Shown here: piece by piece, positions 33,132 to 43,432 of the stretch
Numbering within the stretch: the stretch's first letter is position 1
How the letters are laid out: every line of letters begins with the position of its first letter
Translations under genes and position numbers: made by a program
Origin: Anthoceros angustus
Taxonomy: Eukaryota; Streptophyta; Anthocerotopsida; Anthocerotales; Anthocerotaceae
Direction of reading: 5' to 3'
Assembly (NCBI GenBank): GCA_010909165.1
Contig: MU008201.1
Coordinates: 415,288-479,287, forward strand
DNA length: 64,000 nucleotides
Notes under the pieces: generated by a model
Database searches by the model: none
What the model saw: only the letters and a program-made list of their open reading frames with translations
What the model was told of the DNA's origin: nothing

Positions 33132-34361
33132 TACTCCTTTCTCATCTCATGCGCCTCCGCCAACACTAGGCATGGTACTTTTACACGCCACCTCACCGGG
33201 TGGCAACAGCCTCCATCCAACCGCTTGAGCGGACCCATTGACACCGCACCACCGGTAAGGACCCATCCACCTGAAGTTTGCCCGAAAGTGCATATGCCGG
33301 GGTCATAAAGGAGGGCCAAATCTCCCGCCTTCACATACTCCGATTCGGCGCGGCCATGCCACTGCGTGATTCTGCAAGTTGCATCCGCCGGTGCTTCTTC
33401 CGACCCTCCGTGTGTTGGACAAACCCAAGAAGCGCCCAGCTTCTCCTCATCCGCTAACCGGCCTCCATCATAATGTAGCGGGTACCGCAAACTCGCATAA
33501 CGAATGCCCATAGGTTAGGTAATACGGAGTTCGTGGTTACCTTCCGCCCGAAGCCCAGTCATGGCAACTTGGTATCCCGCATAGTTAACGTAAGTTTATT
33601 CGTGATACTATGAGTCCATTGGTCTTCTCCACAACCCATTAGCCTTGTAGGCTCATATGTGATGCCAAAATAGCCATGGCGTGATCACATCATTGAGGAA
33701 ATGAGTCCTCTATACTCACCAGACACCCATATGCGTGATGATGTTCTCATAAAGGAACTTTGCCACCGTGCTTGAGTCCGCTCGCACCGCCTCTACCCAC
33801 CGCAAGAGTCCGCTGCCACCAAAATGTACCGCTTTGTGTGCCTCGTGTTGTCATAGGTCCGACAAGTCGATGCCCCACTTCTCAAAAGGCGCTAGTTATG
33901 GGCACCAATATTGTGTTGTGGGAGTCGGCTTCCGATCCGCCGACACGCATCACACTTCACAAACCGGTGGGTGTCCCCATACATTGTTGGCCACCAAGAT
34001 CCCGCCCAAAATCTTTTGGTGGTGACCGGCCGCGTAGTGTCCTCCCCAATCCTTCGTGCATTCCCCGACGACCGCCTCCTGCCTCTCGCCGGCCAGGCAT
34101 ACCTTCGCTCTACTCCGGCCCTAATTTGAACACACAATTGTACATTCTCAAGGGTCGAGCATAGTGCACGAATGCCTCCTCTCCCACGAGTCGATTTTCG
34201 GAAGCTCCATTCCCTGCAGGTACCGCCCATTTCTTCAGAGGTCGGACGCGACCCTCCCTTCTCCGCTCTACGCTGCCGTAGCTTGGGGTTCGGCCGGGCT
34301 CCTCCGTACTCAAGGCAACCAATGTCTCATCCGGAACGACATCTTCCCGATCTCTCAACAC
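33095..34361 (-). pseudogene. Integrase region of element C, frameshifted
   Basis: Upstream part: HYARPLRMYNCVFKLGPE, then GVERRYAWPA, CTKDWGG and HHQKILGG...WGHP with a following C-x-x-C-like CDAC (zinc-binding HHCC type). A core start (KWGID) can be read near 33,870. The C-terminal part is open over 33,095-33,511: HGRAESEYVKAGDLALLYDP, SGGWVLTGGAV, HEMRKEYVGYGLPLGVRK, stop. The D-D-E core itself is largely shortened relative to element A (33,540-33,760), so the enzyme is not functional as read. Confidence 0.65.
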
Positions 34362-34386
34362 CGCCTGTTTTCAATCGCGATGTGAA

Positions 34387-34937
34387 TCAGATTTTGTGCC
34401 TCCCTTGTCTTGTTTCCACTTCAAACGTGAACTCCGCAGCAACAATATCCACCTTGCTATCCGCCCGACAGTCCGCCTTATTCACCGATGCTTCAACAAA
34501 GTGGTCTACATAGAACACAAACTCACCGGGTAGTGTAGTGTCGGAATTTCGACAAAGATATACCATACCCATTCGCGCTCAGAAGTTGTGTATTTTCGCC
34601 CGCGCGGGTGAGCCCCGGTAGTATACGGATAATCCCTTCGCTTGTCCCTTCCGCTCAAAGACTACTCCGATAGCAAAAGCGGACACATCTACATACATGA
34701 AATTTCTCCACCCCGGTCCTCTTAGAACCGGCGCTTACCAAGGTGTTCTCAGAACCTAAGGCCTCCTCTCTCGAGACCAGTCCAATCCTCCTCCTTCCGC
34801 AGAGTTCTCCAACTTAGCCGCCTCTTCGCAAAGTCCTTAATAAACCGGCGGTAGTATCCCACCATTCCTGTGAAACCTCTCGCCTCCTTTAGGTCTGCGG
34901 CCGGAGAGATCGGATGACCCGACCTTGTCCCGTCCAC
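34387..34937 (-). pseudogene. RNase H region of element C, frameshifted
   Basis: Begins with the connection segment AADLKEARGFTGMVGYYRRF and IKDFAKR (34,749-34,937), typical of the RT-RNase H link in gypsy pol. Next come a MDVSAFAIGVVFE-like reading, AKIHNF, MVYLCRNSDTTLPGEFVFYV and VNKADCRADSKVDIVAAEF. These match the RNase H blocks of element A at 4,765-5,040. Frame changes interrupt it. Confidence 0.65.
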
Positions 34938-34939
34938 CT

Positions 34940-35522
34940 CGATTCCCCGCTACCGACACCCGATGCCCAAGATTCCTCCCCTATTCCAAAGTAGCATTTC
35001 TCGGTGTAGGCTCAATTGAGTCTCCCCGCCAAGCACTTTCTTAGATGTCCAAGGTGTTTGTCCCGCCTCCATGCACACAAAATCATCCAGAATATCTCCA
35101 TGAAGTCCTCGAGAAGTCACCAAGACGTTGGTCACCATACGCATGAACGACCCGCGCCCGGCCATCCCAAAGGCACTTCTCTTGTAGGCAAACGACTTAC
35201 TCAGAGTGAAGGTCGCCTTGTCCCACCGACTTAGGTGCAATTGGTTGTATCCGAGTAGCCATCCAGAAGGAGTAAGTAGTCCGTCCACCCACCTTGTCCA
35301 AAATGTCGCTCACGAATGGCATCGGAAGTGGTCCTTCTCCGCTGGCTTGAGCTTCCTCCAATCTTGCATACCCGAATTTGTCCTGGCTTTTGGGACCACC
35401 ACACCGCGCAACCCACTCGCTGATTTATGGGGAAAATGATGTCCGCCTGTGTACTTATCAAGGACCTCCTTCACCTTGATCGAATACTTGGGGTTGAGCT
35501 TGTATTGTTGTCTTGACCGCAC
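34940..35522 (-). pseudogene. Reverse transcriptase region of element C, frameshifted
   Basis: QYKLNPKYSIKVKEVLDKYT (35,522 onward), VVVPKARTNSGMQDWRKLKP, EKDHFRCHS, then after a frame change DGLLTPSGWLLGYNQLHLSR, KSFAYKRSAFGMAGRGSFMR, and GDILDDFVCMEAG, where LDDF is the catalytic double-aspartate box. Motif order and spacing are complete for a gypsy RT. At least two frameshifts separate the blocks. Confidence 0.75.
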
Positions 35523-35996
35523 CGCCTCCCGGCTTCAAATCGATCTTATGCTCCCCACTTCTAATGCCCTTCATGTCCGTGACCTTGAAGGCGAACACCT
35601 AAAACTCCCCAAGAATGCTTTAGTCCTTCCTTCAGTCCGAGGCATACCTTTTTAAACTTCGTGAATTTGCCTGGCCGACCTCCACTTCTTCCACGTCCGG
35701 GTTCACTGCTCCCTGCCTCGCCGCCGTCCAAACCCCTCGTCCTCCACTCGGGATCGCCCTCTCGCATCCCCATTCTCTCAAGAGTTCGTCCGAGGTGAAG
35801 CGGTTACTTCCTGTCCCCACCTCTTCATCCTGGACCTCTTCTTCACCGCCGCCTCTCTTGTTCTCCACCCAAGCAATCGACGACCTCCTCGCCCACCTCC
35901 GCCTCCAAAGGCATCCTCCCAGAATCCATCTCCTCCTCGACCATGTGATTTTGGGGAAAGGGTAGGCGCCTCTGGTCTTCCCTTTCATCATCCGTA

Positions 35997-36749
35997 CTAT
36001 CCTCGGGCGAGGTGTACCTCCGTGGTGCTCACAGTTCCCCCACAGTATGTATCCTTACTCCAAGTGAGAGCCACCCTTCCCTCTCTGACCTTCGGATCCC
36101 AATCCACGGGTTTGAAGTGGATTTCCTTCCTGCCGAAGTGTAACTTCGTCTGAGCCAGCCCGAGCCACGGACGTCCCAACAGTACCTCGTACCCCAGAGG
36201 TCCGGCGGGTCTGATGACTACGAAGTCCAATGTATAGGGGGCTCCCGCTATGGTGGCTTGGACTCCGGACAACTCCCCCGCTGGCGCGCGTCGTGACATA
36301 TCCGCCATCCGAAGGGTTTTGGTGGATGGCTCAAAGGCAGTGAACCCCAACCGTCTTGCGGTGGCTTCCGTGATGAGGTTCACTCCTGACCCCGTATCCA
36401 GAGGTACGTTCTTGATCACACACCCCGCAATTTCTACCTGAACCACTGGCGCCCCGGGGTCCGTATGAGACACTACCCTTACCTCCACATTCTTGTCCTT
36501 TCGACTCAAGGGGTTTCGTCGTGGTTGTGTCTCCCTGATGGCCCTCCGGACTTCCTGCCGATACTTCGGGTTGTCTTTTAACAACTGCCTCAGTGTTACC
36601 AAATGTTGTTGATCCATCATCGTCCTACCTTGAAAGGTGTGGGTGGCTCCTTCACGATCCCGCCTCCGAGTCCTCCATCCCGCCAAGCACTGGTGGTCGG
36701 ACCACTCGGGTCTGTGGATCTCTTCCCAAGCATCTCCGCCACTGGCCAC
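35997..36749 (-). CDS. Retropepsin-containing pol segment of element C (open 250-codon frame)
   Basis: Residues 86-115 are a beta-rich lead (KNVEVRVVSHTDPGA); PLDTGSGVNLI at 116-126 holds the catalytic Asp-Thr-Gly of an aspartic protease; LDFVVIRPAG and GYEVLLGRPWLGL (187-199) supply the second structural half, and HFGRKEIHFKP follows. The segment would process the Gag-Pol polyprotein. The frame is open for 250 codons, but upstream gag and downstream RT are in other frames here, so a full polyprotein is not encoded. The start given is only the first Met of the open stretch; the natural protein would be fused to gag or pol. Confidence 0.7.
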   Translation of the reverse strand: MASGGDAWEEIHRPEWSDHQCLAGWRTRRRDREGATHTFQGRTMMDQQHLVTLRQLLKDNPKYRQEVRRAIRETQPRRNPLSRKDKNVEVRVVSHTDPGAPVVQVEIAGCVIKNVPLDTGSGVNLITEATARRLGFTAFEPSTKTLRMADMSRRAPAGELSGVQATIAGAPYTLDFVVIRPAGPLGYEVLLGRPWLGLAQTKLHFGRKEIHFKPVDWDPKVREGRVALTWSKDTYCGGTVSTTEVHLARG

Positions 36750-36999
36750 ATCCGTGGAAACCGAGGTGTTGCTGGGTCCGCTTCTCCCAACGCTTCCGGA
36801 GGCTTCGAATCCACCCAGAGTCCCGATTAACCTCCTTCCTTAGCAGTTGCCTCCTTTGGTGTGTCCGGCCCTCCGATCCGCTTGTCTTCATTTTCTTCCT
36901 CTTAAACCGCCTTCCTTTCGCCTCCTTCCGGCCGGTTGACACTTCCAAGACCTCCAGATCCGCCTTCTCCTCCTCGCTGTACTAATTGCTCCAAGTCCT

Positions 37000-38347
37000 T
37001 CCGCCTCTTCCCACTCCGCCACCGTGCATCCTCAATTTGTAGCACCGGGCGCAGCCTTAGGGGGGGCGGCGGTCTCCGGGGAGTGCGCATCGCTCTTGAA
37101 CGAGGATTCACACAAGGTACCGCCATGTGCCCTACCGCCACAATCCCCACACAACTGCTCAAAATCTCCATTACCTTGTCTGGGATATGGGCGTGCGTTG
37201 GAGTAGTGCCCGGGTTCCCACAGCTCCAGCCACCGCCGCTCAAGGATTCCCGTGGTCCTCCCATTCGGTTGCATCGAGGGCGGTATGGATGGACCTCCGC
37301 TACGGATACATCGGCATCGCGCCCGGGGTGCTTCTTGCACTGGTAAGCATCCTCCCATTCCTCGACTCCTCCCCATAATCGTACTCACCGGTTCACGGTC
37401 CGGAGGGGCAGCCTTTGAGTGCCCATGCGGCATACCGCACACCAGATGGGTTCGAACGTGGCCGCCTTCCGCCTTTTGTCCTTCACTTGGTTGATCGTCA
37501 ACTCCTCCACCCTCTTCATCACCCGCTCCAAATCTTCCTCACCGCTACTTTTCAAGGAGTTGGGTCAGCGGAACCTCTCGCACGGTGTATCATAACCTCC
37601 TTCTTTTCCACCCTCCGCTCAGCACGGGCTTTTCTTCTTATTTCTTCGACGAGGTTCTTCTTCTTCCATGGCATCCTGATTCTTCTTCTCGAGTCCTCCT
37701 CCTCCTCCGATGCCACCTCGCCTCATCATCCTCCTCTTCCGAGGACTCTTCATCTGAGTCCCAACGCTTTCTTCTTCTTCTTCTTTCCTCCTAGAGGCGC
37801 CTCGCCGCTGGTGCATCGATTCTTCGTAATTCTCCGGACCGCCTTGCTCACATCTTTCTTCGCCAACGAAGACGTGTTTAGCCATTGGCTTAGGTAAGCC
37901 CGCCGCAACCAACGATCACCGCATGGTGGTGTGGGTGGGTGTCGATCTCGAAGTGCGTAGAACCGTTCGATGTACGATCCCAACTTCTCCGTCTTGCCTC
38001 GCCTTGTTCTCGAGTTTAAGATTTAGCCTTCTTGGTCAATTCCACGGAATCGCTCCAAGAAGGCATCCTTCAACGCTCAAGGTTGGGAGCATTCTGGGTG
38101 GCATTTCCTTCGGACACCGAGCCGTGCCCTGAAGGACCCCTTGAACAGGGATGAGGTGCATCCGATCCTCCCCATTGAAGTTCGCGACACGAAATCCTCC
38201 ACGAAGGTTTCTGGCTCTCCTTCTTACCTCCAAAGAGGGAGTACGCTTGTTTGGTCGACGCAGCCATGCCGCGCCGCAAAGTTTGAGGAACCGCCTCCTT
38301 TTCACCGGGCGTGGTGCTACTTCTTCCTCACGATCCGACAAGTCCAC
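37000..38347 (-). pseudogene. gag region of element C, frameshifted, with CCHC zinc knuckle
   Basis: The order is RRPNKRTPSLEVRRRARNL, a FNGEDRMHLI block, LGSYIERFYALRDR (37,983 onward; resembles the Y-x-x-R-F of the retrotransposon gag domain), a Lys-rich stretch, then the zinc knuckle CGDCGGRAHGGTLC at 37,110-37,151 with exact C-X2-C-X4-H-X4-C spacing. Several frameshifts separate these parts. In an intact element this is the capsid/nucleocapsid polyprotein. Confidence 0.7.
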
Positions 38348-38470
38348 CGCTTACCCGTGGTGTCCTCGCCGAGTCGTCTTTCACGCTCGGAGCGCCTGGC
38401 GCCACAACGTCCGCCTTAGCAATTCGCCCCTTAACTACCTCTCACGCCCTCCACGCATCCACGCATACGA

Positions 38471-38492
38471 ACGATTTCATTCAAGAAAAAAA
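38471..38492 (-). other. Primer-binding site region of element C with the PBS core missing
   Basis: Element A has LTR end, TTT, TGGCGCCGTTGCCGGGGA, ATGAAATCG. Here the minus strand goes from the LTR end through a T-rich run to GAATGAAATCG, without TGGCGCCGTTGCC. Either the copy cannot be primed any more, or the bases were lost in the consensus. Confidence 0.55.
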
Positions 38493-39710
38493 TGCGCGAC
38501 TACCGATGGATACCGCACAATCCGGTCGTTGTGGTATGGAGTCCGCTCAAGAGAATGATAGCCGTCCGGCTTCACCGATTCTCACCTTTCTTCGTCCACT
38601 TCACCTTAACACACTCAATCTTCGCTTACACCCATTTATTTATAACGCTCACGAACAGGCCCGTGGCCAAACGCTTAAGGACCGGCGCCCGCTGCTCGTC
38701 ACTGCTTTCTTCAAATTGCCTCCTCTCATCGCCTTCTACACTTATCAACCTTGGAAAAGAACGCAAGTGGTCAGACCTCCCACGTTGTTCACGGCCTCTC
38801 CGTCCGGCTCAGACACCTCCGGCACCTCCACACGCCCGGCCCGCCGACGCTGGACCGCCGCTCGACGAACAAGGGTCCTCGGCCCTTCCCCGCACACACC
38901 ACCACACGCTAAGTCCGTCACTGTGACCTTGACGCCTCCCGAGTCGCCGCCATGACTGTGACTCAGTAGCAAGAAGACGCCCAAGGGTCCGCAAGAACGC
39001 CAGATCAACACCAAGAGAAAGATACTTTACTAGAGCGGCCTCACCTCTTATACTACGCCCAAGGTCGGCGCTTTATTACACTATTCGTCGATGGCCACCA
39101 AGATGCCCTAATCGCCGCCCATATCCTATTTCCTCCCCTATCTCCTTCTACGGTGGCTGGAAGATTCGTCTCCGGATGGGTGGTCCAATCTCCGTCCCGA
39201 TAGCCAGGCGCCCCAATCGGATGATCCGTGAGGCGGGCCCCTCCTCTCCCTAATCCCGCTGTCATACCGGCGGCGTTCCGACAACCCATGACGCCATCCT
39301 CCCTCGGCCTCCCTCGTCCTCACGGGCCACCGGCCCTTCCCCTAGCGTAAGTCGGGGCCTCCATCGCTGCAGCCGACTCGAGGTCCGCCTCGACCCCGAA
39401 CTCGTGAGTCCGCTTATTTCCAGTCCGCCCTGGCTAGGTCCGGACCTTATCTCGGGGTCCGGACTTAACTCACAGACTGTATCCGGAGCTTCTCGACTTG
39501 CTCCCGAGTGTAGTCCCGAGTTTCCATAGTGGTATCGGGTCCGCGGCTTACTCCGGAGGTCCGTTGTTTAGTCCGAGTGTCCGATCAGTCCGCTGCCCAA
39601 GCGCCGCCATCCGTGCTTATTCCTCCTTTTCCGCCTTATTTTACTATTCCAACCTACAAAAACAAAACCCCACTTATTTCCTAACCCCCAAGGGAAGTCC
39701 GTAGCCCACA
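38493..39710 (-). repeat. 5' LTR of element C
   Basis: Direct partner of 31,893-33,131; homology ends sharply after GTAGCCCACA at 39,710. It includes a copy of the pol tail codons (GYGLPLGVRK at about 39,674-39,705), which in this position are not translated. Differences between the two LTRs are many small indels as well as substitutions. Confidence 0.88.
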
Positions 39711-41284
39711 GGAGCCCCTCCCTGAGTGGTTGCCACTAGTGGATGTGCATGACCAAGATGCGCCACGGCATGTGCGGTGCGTTGATGTGTGTCCCTCATG
39801 ACCCTGGGAGGACGGGCGCTCACACTACCACTGATGGTAGTCCATAGTTGCAACCTGTGCAACGTTGGGGTACACAAAACACCCAACCAATGTAGGGACA
39901 AGTGGAAGAATTTGCTCACGGACTTCAACAAAATTTCTGACTAGGACAACCTTGGGAGTCACCCTGGAAAATCTAGCTACTGGGATATGGACAAGTTTGA
40001 GCAAGATGCTCATCCACTACCAAAATCTTTTCAGAGAATGAGTTATACGGAGGCAACAAGTCTAAAAAACACAAGCCCCATGTTGGAAAGAAACGATGTG
40101 TTCAAATTCAGTTGCTATTGCAGAACTTTTGCCGATTCTAGAAAGGAACAGTGTCGCATTTGTAGAAGTCTCAAAGGCAACCGAAACACAGAGACAAGCC
40201 TGTCATGTGGAACAAATGAAACTCGAGTGACAGAAATTTACCAGTCGCTCTACAATAGAAAAAAGGAATTGGAACTGAATAAGGAGATTGGTTAGGGTGT
40301 TGATACAGCGATGTCTGAAATTTTAGCAGGCATCCTGAACGTTAAACAATGTCTTATCAAAACAGGATTAGTCTCTAATTTCTTTTCCATGGATTGCCAT
40401 TTAAAAACACATGTCCGATTGGCGAGGCAACTCGTAATTTTCCAAACCAAACCCTTGTCTTCGAGGACCTCTCGAAAAACCCAATAGAAATTAGAACCTC
40501 TAATTCATTCCGAAACATGCCTGTCTTACAAACCATGCGACTACATAACTCTACAAAGAACTAGGGAAGATACCAAAGACAAAAGCCTTTGGAAGTGTAG
40601 AAAGATCGATGCGCGCATTGGCAGCACTAGGCCAGCCCTTCTTGTACTGTATTGACTTAAAAAACCTACGCATTATATTAAAAATTGTACTTTCTCCCAC
40701 ACCAAAATCCTCTCCTATCGATATGTAGGAATGGTGTCACCTGTAGCAATGCCAAACCAACATGTTTGTTCATGTAAAATGATTTCGGGTTCAGAAAGTT
40801 TATGGAAGAACTCAGCAAGCTGCCTAAAATCCTGATATACCAAAGAACAAATGCAGTTGAAAGTGCCCCAAGAGAACTTGAAGAATATGGAGAAGCGACG
40901 CTCATCCAACAAGGCAACTGTCTATATAAAGCCTAATATTGCATCTTGTATCCTCAGTTTGATGTAAAATGAGCCGTATTGAATTCAATTGAGGAATCCA
41001 CGTGGAAGTTCAACCTCTGTAATAATGATAATAGCACAGCCAATAATTCATCCAAAGCCATTTTGAAATTTTTGAGCACATGATCGAGATCCCATTCACT
41101 TTCATAGCATATGTAATGATCACCCACAACTCCCAAGAGGTTAGTTTGCACATCATTGACAACATAAAGTATCAAATTTACTACAGAAATCACAACCAAG
41201 ATTTTAATGAGTATACTAGAATTCACAAATGAAGCCATGTATGTCTACAAAATGGAAGCAAAGGTACACAAAGCTCAGGAAGAA
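39711..41284. other. Intergenic stretch right of element C
   Basis: Two open stretches, 39,987-40,295 (+, with a CYCRTF...CRICRSL cysteine group) and 40,954-41,238 (-), have no recognised family and no supporting signals. I treat them as unsupported. No repeat was seen. Confidence 0.3.
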
Positions 41285-41475
41285 CAAACTTTGGGCATGG
41301 CACGAAGACAAGCTAGTAGATAGAATGAAGATGAAGTCTAAGGCCACGGCATGAAGACAAGCCAGCAAATAGAATGAAGATGAAGTATGAGCGCACGGCA
41401 CGAAGATGAAGTTTGAGGGCACGACACGAAGACAAGCCAGGAGATAGAACGAAAACAGAAGTATGAGAGCACGAC
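41285..41475. repeat. Imperfect tandem repeat, about 60 bp unit
   Basis: Three to four degenerate copies of GGCACGACACGAAGACAAGCC followed by AG-TAGATAGAATGAAGATGAAGT; units differ by short indels. The array stops about 20 bases before the N at 41,497. Confidence 0.7.
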
Positions 41476-41496
41476 AACCTGTGGTCGCCCACGTGG

Positions 41497-41497
41497 N
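41497..41497. other. Single ambiguous base (N)
   Basis: The only N in the window. Recognisable reverse transcriptase sequence starts directly to its right, while the left side is unrelated repeat, so it may mark a join and not just an ambiguous call. Confidence 0.6.
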
Positions 41498-41830
41498 GGG
41501 GTTGAACAACCTCACTAAGAAGAATACATTTCCTCTCCCTCGCATTGATGAATTGTTGGAGGGATCGGCGGGGGCCCTACTTCTCAAAGTTGGACTTAGG
41601 TAGTGGCTACCATCGGATCGGGATTGCTCTGGAGATGAGGAGAAGGCGGCCTTTAATACGGTATGGCCACTATGAGTGGCTTGTTATGTCGTTTGGCATG
41701 ACAAACGCCCCCATCATTCAAACGCTCATGAGCGATGTTTTCATGGCCTAATCAACAAAGGTATTTTTGGTCTACCTTGATGACATCTTGGTTTATGGTA
41801 GGGATAGGGGCGGGCAGGAACCTACGCGAG
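41498..41830 (+). pseudogene. Ty3/gypsy reverse transcriptase fragment (different family from A-D)
   Basis: LNNLTKKNTFPLPRIDELLE is followed, with frame change, by FSKLDLGSGYHRIGI, HYEWLVMSFGMTNAP and VYLDDILVY: the classic RT blocks of Ty3/gypsy in order, including the catalytic YLDD near 41,775. The wording is of the chromovirus type, unlike elements A-D. Both ends are cut: the left at the N, the right within 60 bases of YLDD. It is a truncated insertion or an assembly join. Confidence 0.85.
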
Positions 41831-41999
41831 GCCACATCACGGCTCGGGAAGCATCAATTGCTATGTCCAAGCCCAATATGAAGTCTCAAATTCTCGAAAA
41901 GAAAACACTCTTTGGCATTTTGCCTCAAGTTACACGAAAAGAAATTTAATGTGTAGAATTTACAAGAAAAGAGGTTTACTACTCTAGGATGAAATGACA

Positions 42000-42190
42000 T
42001 ACGAATAGAAGTTTAATAATTGTAATTTACAAGAAAAAAGTTCTCCATGGGTCCTTCCAGGAAAAGAAATTTTTGGAATTTACAAGAAAAAAAGTTCTCC
42101 AGTGGGTCCTTCCAAAGAAAGAAAGTTTTCAAATTTACAAGAAAATAAGTTCTCCATTGGGTCCTTCCAAGAAAAGAAATTTCCTTCAAT
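42000..42190. repeat. Tandem repeat of about 60 bp (AGTTCTCCATTGGGTCCTTC unit)
   Basis: Three copies of a unit containing AATTTACAAGAAAA and GTTCTCCATTGGGTCCTTCC. The same array stands at 49,590-49,760 in the duplicated block. Confidence 0.85.
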
Positions 42191-42832
42191 TTGTACTTGA
42201 CCTCTCATTGGAACTTTTTATTTAGTAGTTCTCGTTCACCATTCACCAAAGAAAGAAAAAAAGTGCACGACTAGGGCCTTACAAGAAAAGAAAGTTCACT
42301 AGCCATTTGAGCTTTATAAGAGGCTGGTTCAGTTCCCTTGTTAGCGATGTTGTAACTCATAAAGACAACTTGAGCAGACTTAAATGTTGAGTTGCCCAAC
42401 CAAGCCATCATACTTAGAAGCACCAATACGAGTAGCATTGAACAAATTTGAAGATACCAAAAACAAACTACCTAATATCTACATATACTACCTACTGTAC
42501 AAGAGAACAAGACTTAGCCTTTTTACATCTAAGGCTATATCAAGGGTCATGCATCGGTGTAGTGCCAAATATCTATATGTAGTACCTACTACAAGAAAAC
42601 AAAACTTGGCCTTTCGTATTTAGGGGTATATTAAGGGTTATATGAAAAGGAGTGAGCATCGCTTGGATCTTACAAGTGGGCGGTTGAGTTTCGGTCATCC
42701 TCGCAATCTTCCACCTCGGAAACACCTAGACAATTGAGTCGCTTATGATATTGAAAGGAACCAAGACATTTGAACATATTTGAGAGAAATAAAAAAAAAG
42801 AATATATACAAATTTTGAATACAATATAAAGG

Positions 42833-43174
42833 ATGGACATGCTACCTAGTGTTGTGAGATGTTGCGGCGGAAATATCACGAGAGACAAGTACGATGGCAA
42901 TGAGACAATATGTTGTAGCATTTGTCTTGAAGATATTGAAAAAAAAGACGAGGTCATCAAGGTCAATGCATGTGGTCATCTTTTCCACTATGAACGATGT
43001 TTTATGCCATGGATAAGAATCAATTCTACATGTCCGAATTGTAGGGGTAGATTATTTGATCTTTTTCCTGAACAAACAATACAACCTCACCAAGTATCAA
43101 TAAATGAGGAAGGATCTTTGCCCGAACGTCCCTTCCTCGTGACGCCTCATCATATGAGCAATTCTATAATTTAA
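42833..43174 (+). CDS. Small RING-H2 zinc-finger protein (E3 ubiquitin ligase-like)
   Basis: 113 codons. The RING occupies residues 28-70: C28-x2-C31, C47-x-H49-x2-H52, C56, C67-x2-C70, with the W60 typical of E2-binding RINGs. H52 and C56 are separated by three residues instead of the usual two, and the same spacing is kept in the duplicate at 50,500. No membrane segment or other domain is visible. RING-H2 proteins usually recruit an E2 for ubiquitin transfer. The ATG is preceded at once by an AT-rich stretch with TATAAAGG, so the true N-terminus could lie upstream, and this could be a gene fragment carried by the duplicated block. Confidence 0.6.
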   Translation: MDMLPSVVRCCGGNITRDKYDGNETICCSICLEDIEKKDEVIKVNACGHLFHYERCFMPWIRINSTCPNCRGRLFDLFPEQTIQPHQVSINEEGSLPERPFLVTPHHMSNSII

Positions 43175-43189
43175 TGGCTAGAGAACCTC

Positions 43190-43432
43190 TTGCTTCCCTC
43201 TCCCTCCGAAAGCATCAACGAGGAGAGTGAAGTTGAGGTTGTGGGAGTTAATCTTCTTAACCAGGCAAGAGGTTGGACGGGTAGAGAAGGTATGGGAGTC
43301 AATCTTTCAAATCAGGCAAGAGGTCGGAGGGATAGACAAGGTATGGGATTTAATCTTCCAAACCAAGCAAGAGGTCGGAGGGGTAGACAAGGTCTTCTTA
43401 GGAGTAATGATGGCTCTTGGTCACTACTTTGA
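43190..43432 (+). other. Repeat-containing tail behind RING copy 1
   Basis: Three about 60-bp direct repeats encode GVNLLNQARGWTGREGM-like units in one frame and EVGRVEKVWESIFQ-like units in another. SESINEESEVEVVG precedes them. In both copies the tail follows the RING frame closely, so it may once have been its C-terminus, now in another frame after an indel near 43,140. The protein reality is uncertain. Confidence 0.4.

Larger units (their letters stand above)
31893..39710 (-). mobile_element. Element C: full-length Ty3/gypsy (Tat/Athila-like) retrotransposon with 1.2-kb LTRs
   Basis: Read on the minus strand: 5' LTR 39,710-38,493, gag about 38,347-37,000, protease 36,749-35,997, RT about 35,522-34,940, RNase H 34,937-34,390, integrase 34,361-33,140, 3' LTR 33,131-31,893. 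Proteins match element A block by block, and the LTR ends are shared, so both belong to one family. It lacks the large ORF insert in its LTRs and has no internal tandem duplication. The protease frame is open, and other parts carry fewer breaks than in element A. The primer-binding site is missing its core. Confidence 0.85.

Noticed and set aside
39987-40295. Cysteine-containing plus frame (CYCRTF...CRICRS)
   Set aside because: Spacing does not fit a known zinc finger, and there is no supporting signal.
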